Shown here: positions 24,581-32,499 of the stretch, piece by piece
Numbering within the stretch: position 1 is the first letter of the stretch
How the letters are laid out: each line of letters starts with the position of its first letter
NCBI RefSeq assembly: GCF_013137895.1
Contig: NZ_CP053538.1
Coordinates: 3,069,001-3,133,000, forward strand
Direction of reading: 5' to 3'
DNA: 64,000 nucleotides
DNA from: Hymenobacter taeanensis
GTDB taxonomy: Bacteria; Bacteroidota; Bacteroidia; Cytophagales; Hymenobacteraceae
The notes under the pieces: generated by a model
Seen by the model: only the letters and a program-made list of their open reading frames with translations
What the model was told of the DNA's origin: nothing
The model's database searches: none
Position numbers and translations under genes: made by a program

Positions 24581-25360
24581 ATGTTCAGGTCCGTCCTACA
24601 CGCTCACTGCCCCGACCTGCTTAACCAACCGCAGCTCACCGTGGAGCAGCCGCCCCGCAACGATGCTGAAGCCGCCGACCTGGACAAGCTAAACGAACTG
24701 GTAGCTGCCACCGCACCCCTCCCTGACCTGCGCACCCTGGCCCCGGCCGTGCGCCGGCTGTTTCCTGAACCCACTTACCAAGTGGGTTGTGGGGGCGCCC
24801 ACATCTGGTTGCACCGTGCCACCGACCCCGAGCGCCTGGCCATCATCCGCGAATTCAGCTCGTCCGCCCGAACCCAAGACCCTAAGCCTCCAACTTCCCA
24901 AGAACACAATAGCCATGTTTCACAGCCTCACCCATCATCCTGGCCTCACGCAGGACCAGCACCGCGCCCTACCTGGTATCAGCAACACCGGCCTGAGCCA
25001 GTTGAAGCACGAACTGTTGGGCCTGACCCGCCAGCCCAACCCCGTGGCCCTGGCCTTTGGCAGCCACTTTCACGCCGCCGTGCTGGAGCCCGCCTACTAC
25101 GCTCGCACTGCCGAAAAAGGCATCCGCTGGGCCGACCTCGAAACCCTGGCCCGCCAGGTGCGCCGCCAACGCTACTGCCGCGACCTGCTGTATCGAGGTC
25201 AGCCCGAGCAGTCCTACACCGCCACTCACGCCGCCACGGGGGTAGGGGTGAAGGTGCGCCCCGACTTGCTGGTGCGCAGCCGTGCCGGCCGCCGCCTCAC
25301 CCTCATCGACTTCAAAACCACCAGCTCCCCCGACCTGGCCCATTTCCTTACCACCATTGA
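24581..25360 (+). CDS. Uncertain frame: short real gene with a run-on into the RecE-like gene
   Basis: The first 100 residues (24581 to about 24880) look coding: PPRNDAEAADLDKLNELVAA and PDLRTLAPAVRRLFPEPTY. After that the frame continues for 445 bases on top of the RecE-like gene in a different phase, where its product is proline and arginine-rich and looks like an artefact. A stop is present in another phase near 24880, so a frameshift or lost stop may have fused the true end. No family recognised. Confidence 0.4.
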   Translation: MFRSVLHAHCPDLLNQPQLTVEQPPRNDAEAADLDKLNELVAATAPLPDLRTLAPAVRRLFPEPTYQVGCGGAHIWLHRATDPERLAIIREFSSSARTQDPKPPTSQEHNSHVSQPHPSSWPHAGPAPRPTWYQQHRPEPVEARTVGPDPPAQPRGPGLWQPLSRRRAGARLLRSHCRKRHPLGRPRNPGPPGAPPTLLPRPAVSRSARAVLHRHSRRHGGRGEGAPRLAGAQPCRPPPHPHRLQNHQLPRPGPFPYHH

Positions 25361-25595
25361 GAAGTACGACTACGACCGCCAGGCCGCCTTCTACCTCGAC
25401 GCGCTGGGCGCCACCCGCTTTCTCATCATCGGCGTGCAGAAACGCGCCCCGCATAACGTGTGGCGGGTAGAGCTAACGGCCACGCCCGGCCTCATTGAGC
25501 AGGGCCGCAAGAAGTACCAGCGCCTGCTACGTGCCTACACCGCAAGCCTTACCACTGATGGCTTTGCTCCAATGGAAACCCGACTGGCAGCCTGA
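24915..25595 (+). CDS. RecE-like PD-(D/E)xK exonuclease domain protein
   Basis: A 226-residue protein matching the exodeoxyribonuclease VIII (RecE) C-terminal nuclease domain. Visible are the N-terminal ISNTGLSQLKHE, the ALAFGSHFHAAVLEP signature, catalytic segments VRPDLLV and TLIDFKTTSSPD (Asp, Asp-x-Lys), and YDYDRQAAFYLDAL with the supporting Gln and Tyr. RecE-type nucleases digest one strand of duplex DNA for single-strand annealing recombination in phages. ATG 24915 gives the family N-terminus; the longer in-phase frame reads unrelated sequence. No RecT gene is obvious beside it. The unknown 23834 gene is a candidate partner. Confidence 0.87.
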   Translation: MFHSLTHHPGLTQDQHRALPGISNTGLSQLKHELLGLTRQPNPVALAFGSHFHAAVLEPAYYARTAEKGIRWADLETLARQVRRQRYCRDLLYRGQPEQSYTATHAATGVGVKVRPDLLVRSRAGRRLTLIDFKTTSSPDLAHFLTTIEKYDYDRQAAFYLDALGATRFLIIGVQKRAPHNVWRVELTATPGLIEQGRKKYQRLLRAYTASLTTDGFAPMETRLAA

Positions 25596-25632
25596 TTCCA
25601 CTCTTTTTCCTCATTTTCTTACGCATAATGCC

Positions 25633-25761
25633 ATGAGCAAAAACCCCAAACCAAAGCGCAAAAAAACCATCTACCGCGACTCGGAAACCGGCCGCATCAC
25701 CACTGAGGAATACGCCGAAGAAAACCCGAAAACCACCGAAAAGGAGCGGGTGAGAAAGTAA
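25633..25761 (+). CDS. Small basic protein at the end of the phage-like operon
   Basis: A 42-residue, highly charged protein (MSKNPKPKRKKTIYRDSETG, then EEYAEENPKTTEKERV). It starts 37 bases after the RecE-like stop and is followed by a strong terminator. The pattern TIYRDSETGRITTEEYA resembles short ribosomal-associated or phage proteins in many Bacteroidota genomes, but I cannot name a family. Confidence 0.6.
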   Translation: MSKNPKPKRKKTIYRDSETGRITTEEYAEENPKTTEKERVRK

Positions 25762-25785
25762 GATCACATTAAAGAAACGCAGCAT

Positions 25786-25819
25786 AAAGGCTGGTTCTGT
25801 AGTCGCAGAACCAGCCTTT
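25786..25819 (+). terminator. Terminator of the phage-like operon
   Basis: A 14-base perfect inverted repeat (AAAGGCTGGTTCTG and complement) with a 6-base loop, running directly into a T-tract. It isolates the operon from the Avs-like gene 69 bases downstream. Confidence 0.87.
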
Positions 25820-25887
25820 TTTTAGATGTATAAATGGGAACCCACTGGCCCTCTCGATAACTTTAGAGCAATACAATTTATACCAAC

Positions 25888-28800
25888 ATGGCTCGTCGAG
25901 GAGGACCATCAACATTGACGGGAGTAGATTATCAACTCCTATACACAGTGAAGCGGTTCGCCGAGGCGGTAACCGAGGATAGCATTACAACCTTACGGCC
26001 TGAGGCTCATTTGCCAGGACAGGCTGTAGCAGTGCCGGATAGGGGCGAGGAAGGAATGATCGAGGCCCCATCGGTTGATGACCTTACTATCTCCCACCGT
26101 GGTGGCCCAACGGAATATATCAGCCTAAAGCACCGCGCCGGCCAGCCTTTCTGGACGGTGCAGCAGCTCCTGAGCCGGGGAATTATCGATGATTTCTTTC
26201 AACAGCATCAGCAGGATGCTTCCGGGATTCTCCGGCTTCTGTCTCAGTCTCCCATGGACCAGGCACTCCGTGACTGCTTGGAAAGAGTGCCGCAAACGAC
26301 ACCAGCAACGCTGACCGCTCTGGGGAAGGCTCCCTTAGAAGTGTACCAGAAAATTGCGGAGCACATCCGCCAGCATTACCCTGACGCGGCTACGGACGAT
26401 GAGCATCTGTTGAGGTTTCTGGGGCAGGTCGAGGTGCTGGAGCAGCCCGCTGAAATGCTCACGGAAACCATCTTGCTCCGACTGCAGCCGCACACCCAAG
26501 ACGCGCAGGCAGCCCTGAATGTGCTCTACAGCTATGCAATGCGTGCCGGCAAACTGCAACTCTTAGTAACGCCTGAAACCATCCGTCAGGAGTTAATCAG
26601 TCAGCATCAGCCCTTCATCTTACCGCCTAGGCAGGAAGAAATACTAGCTCAGCTCGAAGCCGTTGGTGCAACTTTGAGGGCCGTGCCGGCTAACATTGGT
26701 AATCTGCCTGGGCACCATATTACCCGTTCGGAAGCGGTAATCTTGGCTGACTGGGTGCAGGAGCCTTTACCCAGGGCCAAGCCCGAGCAATCGAAAGCAA
26801 CCACTGCCAGTCGGATTGTTATTGGTGGGGCAGGTTTGGGCAAAACCGTAGTCTTACGGGATGTTTATCAGGAGTTGACGCGACGTCGTATTCCGGTTCT
26901 GGCCCTGAAGGCCGACCGCATTAAAGGCGAAACCAAGGGGAAGCTGCTAGACGACATCAGAGCCAACGGGTTGCAGTTTCCCTTGAAACAAGCCCTGGCA
27001 ATTGTCGCATCTGCTGAGCGGCCAGCCGTAGTGCTGGTGGATCAGTTGGACGCCTTATCCATGTGTTTAGGAGCCGAACGGGGCCTGCTCACCAGCTATA
27101 CCGAATTGCTCAATGAATTGCAGCAGCTGCCGCATGTCCGCTTCATTCTTTCCTGTCGCACCTTCGATCTGCGGCACGACCCCGAATTGGCCCCGTTTCG
27201 GGCAGCGGAGCAGGTGGAAATAGCCCACCTAACGGTTGAACAGGTTAATGAAGCACTGCAGGCCGCTGACGCGGGTACCGTCGAGGGTATGGATCCGGCG
27301 GTAATAAAGCTGCTGCAGACGCCCTTGCATCTGGCTATCTATTGCGCATTAGATCCTGAGTCTCGCAGCGGGGAGCCAGTTACCAGCTTGCAGGGCTTGT
27401 ACGACAGGCTGCTGCAACAATACCTGCTCAACTCCAAGCGTCTGCCGGGCAATGTCGGTATCAGTCAAGTAAGAAAGTATCTCTACCAATTGGCCGATGC
27501 CATGTTCCAAAAGCAGCAGCTCACGCTGCCCCGCCTATTTTGGGAAGAAGAGGATACCGATGTATTCAACTATCTGAACACGCAGGCTATTGTAAACCTG
27601 GTAGGGCCCAATGGCCAACAGATTACGTTTTTTCATCAAACCTTCTACGAGTATCTGTTTGCCAAGCAATTTGTTGCCAAAGGCCAGGCATTATCAGATT
27701 TCGTGCTGACCTCTGGTCAGGGGTTATTTTTTCGCTCGTTAATTCAGCAGGTTCTCGTATTTCTGCGCGGGCAGGATCCTGACGCCTACCTGCAGCAGGT
27801 CCGTCAACTCCTGAACTCTTCGGCTTGTCGTTTCCATATCAAGCTGCTCATCACCCAATTTCTGGCAACGCAAACAGCGCCCGAAGCTGCCGAAATAGAG
27901 TTGGTTCGCACCAGCATAGTACCTAACCCTGGCTTGGTTCAGCCTTTCATCGAAACCGCAAGTCATCGGCCCTGGCTTGAGTTCCTAACTGAACCCACGT
28001 TGTTTTTGCAGTTGGCGGCCGGCGTAGAGCACCTAGAAATGGGGCAGGCGTCATCGGTGCCCAGCACGCTGCTGTGGGTATTGGCTCGTCGTGGCCCGGA
28101 ATTATTGTTTCCCAGAATCCCACTTCTGCCGGCCGGCCCCCACCTGACTACCTGGATTGCCAAAGTGCTGGATGACGCCGGTGCCACCAGCGCTGCCGGG
28201 TTCACTGAGCTATTTAATGTGGCATTCGCAGGGGAAGTGAGCGAACGGCAACAATTCTGGTACTGGAAAATTCTGCAGGATCAAGCACCAACTAGACCTG
28301 AGTGGGTGGCAGAGAAGGTCTTTGCTCAGTTGGCTGATGCCCCGTTCGATAATGACCACAAGCAGCGACTTAGGCACGAAGAATACGTGCAAGCAGAAAT
28401 TTTCAAAGGGCTCTGGAAAGCTGATCCACAGATAGCATTCAGCTTAAGCAGCCGATTGCTGCGTACTTGGATTCGTCGGGGTAATCATTATCGAGCGCCC
28501 GAAATTTTGGAGCATGCGTGGAGCCGACCAGGATATACACTTCTACCAGCACCTTATTTTCTTGAATACCGTGCTCTAGATGATCGAAACCAAGAGCCGC
28601 ATTCATCTTATAGCGCGGTTATACACTACACATGGAAGTATCTGACAGATCCAACAAACACACAGCAGCCTAGCTACGAGCATACGGTTCGCAAGTGGCT
28701 ATTCAGTCGTACAAATTTGTTGGTGAATATGGCATTGGCTGCAGCTTCGCATAATACAGCAGTATTTGCTCCTGCGTTAATTAAACTATTTTTGAAAAAC

Positions 28801-30567
28801 GGCTGGTTTATTAAAGCCGCTCGCAGTGGTTATGTTGGTTATTTTACCCGTAAAGTGCTGCCTCATTTGTGGGATGAAGTACTATACGATCAGCGCATAC
28901 AGCTGGCACATGCTATATCTGCCCGTGAGCTTGTAGCTAATTTCAGAGTTTATACTGATGATAAAGAAAAACGTCGCTTTTTAAGCCGCCATGGCCGAGA
29001 TGCCTTGTGTAATCTGCAGGTATTAGGTCATGAGCGTCTGAAGGACGGCTACGCACCACAGGCAGCTTTACTCACGCAACTTGCCCGCCGGTGGGGACGG
29101 TTGATAGAAGAGGAGCCTGGCATAAAAGGATATACTCGGGCTGCAGAGCCCAGCCCGGCTGGTCAGTGGAACGTCGAAAAGTTAACCCCCGTCAATTGGT
29201 TGCGCGCACTGCGTAAATATCGATTGAAAGGTGAGCCTGACGTGTGGTCTGATGAGGGTACTTATGAGGGCCTATGTCACCATATCAACCGACTAATCAA
29301 AGACCGTCCCGCTGACCACGTGGGCCTGTTGACCTACCTGCTAGATAATCGGGATGAAAGCATTGCCATGCTATTGCCTGAGCTGTGCGAGGCCGCTTCC
29401 GTTATGGCCGCCCCGTTGGTAGAATCAGCCTACGAAAAGCAACTGCTGAATCAAGAGGATTATCGCCGCCTCAAGCGAAAGACGTCTTCTAAAACAGCAG
29501 ACCAGGACCAGCCGCTGGCTGCAGAGTTTGTGCAGCACGATCTGGCAACCATCCGGCAGAATCTTAATGCCGAGTGTAATTTCAAACTAGAGGAGGGACC
29601 GAGTGAGCGGGGTGCGCGTCAAGATTTACTAAATGCTGCTCTGAATACTCCTGGAGCCAGTGAATTGTATAATCTCCTGACTGAACGACTGCCTGAATCC
29701 GAGGTTCCGGAGGTCGTAAAACTGCTGGGTACCGTCGCTACCGAAGGCAGCCTGATTATTCGTGCTGCTGCCGTGGCGCACCTCGCTATGTTGTTGCGCA
29801 CCTCGTTGCCTGAGGAAAGCGTGGTGGGAATTTTTGAACAGCTTATCGGTAGGGAGTACATTTTATTAGCTCCTGGTCAATGGTCGTTGCAATACTTGGT
29901 GTGGCGGGGTAAGCCCACTATTTTCCGTTTGCTGCGGGAGGGAATGGCAGAGCCGGCCGCCCACGAAACCATTACCCGCATTCTGGCCGTGCAGTGGGGG
30001 CATGACGTGCCCGGAGCTCACGAGTTGTTGCGGGAAATTTGGGCACTAAACCCGGCCATGATGCCAATTACCTTGGATCAACTGCTAACGGGATACAATC
30101 GGTGGTCAAGGCAGGCAGTAGTATTTGACGCCATGAGTTATTTCCTATCCACTGAAATGACCAAAGAGCTAGTCCGGGAGTTAGATGACGTATTCCGGCA
30201 CTTGTCAGTAGATGAGTTGCCCAGCGCAATCAGTTTAATTGAACAATACATTTCTACTTGTGCTCCCCATATTGAGTACGAGCACTTTTTGCTTGATTAC
30301 CTAGCTCAATGCGTTACGCAGCATCCCGAAGTGTGCATCAAACTGCTGGCACTGCTGCTATCTCACCTTAACAAAACCTACAAGCGCTACGACTTTAAGC
30401 GCACCATCCTGAAAGTACTTGTGGAAGCCTATACCCGTCTGCCGCATCAAAATGCCCACTACCCGGCTGTACAGACCGCTTTAGATTTATTTGACGAACT
30501 ATTGCAGGATCCTACTGTGCGCAACGACGACCTGAAGAAAGTAATGAGTGAAGTGATGACTTCCTAA
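25888..30567 (+). CDS. Avs-like STAND NTPase with N-terminal Cap4-like nuclease
   Basis: A 1559-residue protein. The N-terminus resembles a Cap4-type PD-(D/E)xK nuclease: GVDYQLLYTVKRFAEAV, a Ser-Val-Asp-Asp strand with Asp64/Asp65, and Lys81 in EYISLKHR. The centre is a STAND/NACHT-type NTPase with Walker A IGGAGLGKT (Lys319), Walker B AVVLVDQLD (Asp385), a sensor-like FILSCRTFDL, and the TPLHLAIYC helix typical of STAND domains. The remaining 900 residues are helical repeats, the sensor region. Avs proteins of this layout detect conserved phage proteins (terminase or portal) and then cut DNA. It stands alone, between two terminators, with no partner gene. Which Avs group it belongs to cannot be told by eye. 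By eye its middle (28500-29000) is richer in AT than its neighbours. Confidence 0.83.
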   Translation: MARRGGPSTLTGVDYQLLYTVKRFAEAVTEDSITTLRPEAHLPGQAVAVPDRGEEGMIEAPSVDDLTISHRGGPTEYISLKHRAGQPFWTVQQLLSRGIIDDFFQQHQQDASGILRLLSQSPMDQALRDCLERVPQTTPATLTALGKAPLEVYQKIAEHIRQHYPDAATDDEHLLRFLGQVEVLEQPAEMLTETILLRLQPHTQDAQAALNVLYSYAMRAGKLQLLVTPETIRQELISQHQPFILPPRQEEILAQLEAVGATLRAVPANIGNLPGHHITRSEAVILADWVQEPLPRAKPEQSKATTASRIVIGGAGLGKTVVLRDVYQELTRRRIPVLALKADRIKGETKGKLLDDIRANGLQFPLKQALAIVASAERPAVVLVDQLDALSMCLGAERGLLTSYTELLNELQQLPHVRFILSCRTFDLRHDPELAPFRAAEQVEIAHLTVEQVNEALQAADAGTVEGMDPAVIKLLQTPLHLAIYCALDPESRSGEPVTSLQGLYDRLLQQYLLNSKRLPGNVGISQVRKYLYQLADAMFQKQQLTLPRLFWEEEDTDVFNYLNTQAIVNLVGPNGQQITFFHQTFYEYLFAKQFVAKGQALSDFVLTSGQGLFFRSLIQQVLVFLRGQDPDAYLQQVRQLLNSSACRFHIKLLITQFLATQTAPEAAEIELVRTSIVPNPGLVQPFIETASHRPWLEFLTEPTLFLQLAAGVEHLEMGQASSVPSTLLWVLARRGPELLFPRIPLLPAGPHLTTWIAKVLDDAGATSAAGFTELFNVAFAGEVSERQQFWYWKILQDQAPTRPEWVAEKVFAQLADAPFDNDHKQRLRHEEYVQAEIFKGLWKADPQIAFSLSSRLLRTWIRRGNHYRAPEILEHAWSRPGYTLLPAPYFLEYRALDDRNQEPHSSYSAVIHYTWKYLTDPTNTQQPSYEHTVRKWLFSRTNLLVNMALAAASHNTAVFAPALIKLFLKNGWFIKAARSGYVGYFTRKVLPHLWDEVLYDQRIQLAHAISARELVANFRVYTDDKEKRRFLSRHGRDALCNLQVLGHERLKDGYAPQAALLTQLARRWGRLIEEEPGIKGYTRAAEPSPAGQWNVEKLTPVNWLRALRKYRLKGEPDVWSDEGTYEGLCHHINRLIKDRPADHVGLLTYLLDNRDESIAMLLPELCEAASVMAAPLVESAYEKQLLNQEDYRRLKRKTSSKTADQDQPLAAEFVQHDLATIRQNLNAECNFKLEEGPSERGARQDLLNAALNTPGASELYNLLTERLPESEVPEVVKLLGTVATEGSLIIRAAAVAHLAMLLRTSLPEESVVGIFEQLIGREYILLAPGQWSLQYLVWRGKPTIFRLLREGMAEPAAHETITRILAVQWGHDVPGAHELLREIWALNPAMMPITLDQLLTGYNRWSRQAVVFDAMSYFLSTEMTKELVRELDDVFRHLSVDELPSAISLIEQYISTCAPHIEYEHFLLDYLAQCVTQHPEVCIKLLALLLSHLNKTYKRYDFKRTILKVLVEAYTRLPHQNAHYPAVQTALDLFDELLQDPTVRNDDLKKVMSEVMTS

Positions 30568-30603
30568 ATGGTATTTATACCATCTAAGCTGATAAAAAAC
30601 AGA

Positions 30604-30635
30604 AAGGCCAGCCTAATTGCAAGGCTGGCCTTTTT
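30604..30635. terminator. Terminator after the Avs-like gene
   Basis: AAGGCCAGCCT and its complement around a 7-base loop, followed by five T. A 16-base palindrome (ATGGTATTTATACCAT, 30568-30583) lies between the stop codon and this hairpin. The hairpin could serve both the Avs-like gene and the leftward gene ending at 30658. Confidence 0.8.
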
Positions 30636-30657
30636 GATGCTTCAATAGCTAAGTTAG

Positions 30658-31104
30658 CTACCCGTCTACCTGCTCCCGCGTTAGAGTCTGCGGAGTCGGA
30701 TTATCAATCACCTGCGGCGGACTGGGCACCACAATAACAAGTGGGGGCGTAGTAACGTCCTCTCCGAAGAGCGCATTAGCTGGCAACGCTTGACCGCCGT
30801 TGCCGTCCGGAATCTGATTAAAAATTACCAGTTCCTCGCCCGGTGTGCTCTGCGCCAGGGCATCCGTCAGCTGGCTTTGCGTGACGAGGTTGCGCAGGTC
30901 GCCAATCAACAACGTTTGCGTGCTTACATCTACGTTGTAGAGCTGATTCAGGGCGTTCATCTGCACCGCGGCGTCTTCTGCCACGCCAAGAGCGTCAGCC
31001 AGGAGCTGAGCATAGCGCCGGGCCTTCTGGTCGGCGCGGGCCCGCAGACGAATGGCGCGCTTCATGCGGCGCTTAAACTGTACTTGGTAAGAAGTGAGTG
31101 CCAT
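30658..31104 (-). CDS. Unknown 148-residue protein
   Basis: Starts MALTSYQVQFKRRMKRAIRL at ATG 31104, the first start with coding character; sequence upstream is repetitive spacer. The N-terminal half is basic and helical (KRRMKRAIRLRARADQKARR), followed by a helical segment (LLADALGVAEDAAVQMNALN) and a Pro/Thr-rich acidic tail. I recognise no family. It is separated from the DUF6266-like gene by a very strong stem-loop. The pair accompanies an integrase and may be cargo of the island. Confidence 0.6.
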   Translation of the reverse strand: MALTSYQVQFKRRMKRAIRLRARADQKARRYAQLLADALGVAEDAAVQMNALNQLYNVDVSTQTLLIGDLRNLVTQSQLTDALAQSTPGEELVIFNQIPDGNGGQALPANALFGEDVTTPPLVIVVPSPPQVIDNPTPQTLTREQVDG

Positions 31105-31160
31105 CTGTAGAAGAGAGATTCGAGAGATGAGAAGTGAGACAAATGCAAGGCAGACAAACA

Positions 31161-31220
31161 GAGAGGTGAGAAGCGGAAGAAAGCCAGTAAGCGGCTTTAA
31201 CTTCTCGCTTCTCACCTCTC
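31161..31220 (-). terminator. Long stem-loop after the DUF6266-like gene
   Basis: GAGAGGTGAGAAGCG (31161-31175) is perfectly complementary to 31206-31220, and an inner pair AAAGCC/GGCTTT (31180-31185, 31193-31198) extends the structure. It lies 10 bases after the stop of the leftward gene ending at 31231. There is no T-tract directly after it, so it might also act as a processing or stability element. Confidence 0.6.
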
Positions 31221-31230
31221 CCTTCTACCA

Positions 31231-31977
31231 CTAGGCCACGTACTCGATAGCTAGCGGGTTGGTGCTGTTGTTGTTCAGCGGGTAATTCTTGCCGTTCACC
31301 TGCTGATAGAAGTTGATGCCGACCACGCCAACTACCAGCTCCGCGTCAGTTGGGGCCGTGGCAAAGGTGGCCACCACGCTCTGGTTCAGCAGCGGCGCGT
31401 TGTTGATGGGCAACACCCCCAGTGGAGCCGCCACGGTGGCGTTGGTGAAGGTCAGGGCCTCCATGTCCAGCGCCGAGGCCGCAAACACCACCTCGAAGTG
31501 CGTAGCGCCCTGCGGCGCGGCAATGTCGGAGGTCGGGTTTATGCTGGGAATACTCATCGTCACCTGTGCGCCGCTGCCCGTCACCTCGAAGGGGAAGTAC
31601 ATGCTCTGCGCAATGCCGGCCCCCGCGTTGAAGTTGAAGCCCAGCAACGGCGCCGAGTTGCTGGCGTCAAACACACGCTGACCCCGGTCGTTGGTGTCGT
31701 CGAGGCCGATTACCTCCCGCATTACCTTCGTAAGACGAGCCGCCACCCGGCTGTCGCTGGCCGCGGCAATGGCCACGCGCAATGAGTCGCGCAGCACCTT
31801 GCTGTAGCTGGCGGCTAGGCCAAATTCAGCCGCGTTTTCCCTCGTTCGGGCTCGGCTCGGGGCCGAGGCGAAGGCCGCTTTGTTGCTGGCCGGCTTTTGG
31901 GCCACCGAGCCATCCTTGCGAAAGACCAGCCCACCTACCGTGCCCTGTAACCCCAGGATACCTGTTTGTTGTGCCAT
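31231..31977 (-). CDS. DUF6266-like protein
   Basis: A 248-residue protein beginning MAQQTGILGLQGTVGGLVFR, which matches the start of DUF6266 proteins of Bacteroidota (a Gly-rich ILGxxxGxVGxxV followed by a Lys-Asp-Gly turn and a positively charged loop). The middle is helical and Ala-rich, and the C-terminal 150 residues are beta-rich (FEVTGSGAQVTMSIPSIN, VVGVVGINFYQ). No signal peptide is seen. The function of the family is unknown. ATG 31977 is chosen over a start 39 bases upstream because the family begins there. Confidence 0.65.
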   Translation of the reverse strand: MAQQTGILGLQGTVGGLVFRKDGSVAQKPASNKAAFASAPSRARTRENAAEFGLAASYSKVLRDSLRVAIAAASDSRVAARLTKVMREVIGLDDTNDRGQRVFDASNSAPLLGFNFNAGAGIAQSMYFPFEVTGSGAQVTMSIPSINPTSDIAAPQGATHFEVVFAASALDMEALTFTNATVAAPLGVLPINNAPLLNQSVVATFATAPTDAELVVGVVGINFYQQVNGKNYPLNNNSTNPLAIEYVA

Positions 31978-32071
31978 TGTGAAAAGTAAGTTGTTGGAAC
32001 GCGCCCTGTTTGCCACTATTGGCCAACTCCCAAACCCGCGCCCGTAGCCAGAGAGCTGTTGTAGGGCTGAA

Positions 32072-32088
32072 ATACATCAACTAAATTT
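32072..32088 (+). promoter_or_regulatory. Shared motif upstream of the small HTH gene
   Basis: ATACATCAACTAAATTT, followed by TTGACAATTATAG-like sequence, lies 57 bases before the GTG of the helix-turn-helix gene and between two divergent units (31977 leftward, 32145 rightward). It matches sites at 20108-20123 and 22098-22110 on the minus strand. Candidate operator of the element. Confidence 0.42.
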
Positions 32089-32144
32089 GACAATTATAGT
32101 AAGGCGCCCCAATCAGCCCGGTTCGACCCCACATACTCCGCCCT

Positions 32145-32345
32145 GTGCCCCGCATCTGCATTTATCCCAAAGACGTAGCCGCCCTCACCGGCCGCAGCTA
32201 CGACGTGGCCAAGCGGCTGATGCGCCGGGTGCGCCAGGCCGCCGGCAAACCTACCGGCGCTTTTGTTACCGTCCAGGATTTCTGCCGCTTCACCGGCCTC
32301 GATGCCGCCGAAGTGGCACAGGCCCTCGACCGTAAATCCACCTGA
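32145..32345 (+). CDS. Small helix-turn-helix protein, possible excisionase
   Basis: A 66-residue protein (MPRICIYPKDVAALTGRSYD) whose pattern, YPKDVAALTGRSxxxAKRLMRR followed by VTVQDFCRFTGLD, matches a small helical DNA-binding family that is common next to integrases in Bacteroidota. It starts at GTG 32145. The integrase gene is convergent, 154 bases away. Excisionase or regulator roles are inferred from size and location. Confidence 0.62.
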   Translation: MPRICIYPKDVAALTGRSYDVAKRLMRRVRQAAGKPTGAFVTVQDFCRFTGLDAAEVAQALDRKST

Positions 32346-32499
32346 ACAGCTCCCACCCAGCCACCGCCGACCGTACTCGGAGGCAGGATGGAGCCTATTC
32401 GGAGCTATTTCGGAGTTGCCGTAGCGGCTGCCTGACAGACACTAGCGCGCCCGGCTAGAACTTGTTCTACACCGGGCGCAGTAGGCGCACTATAAAGGG

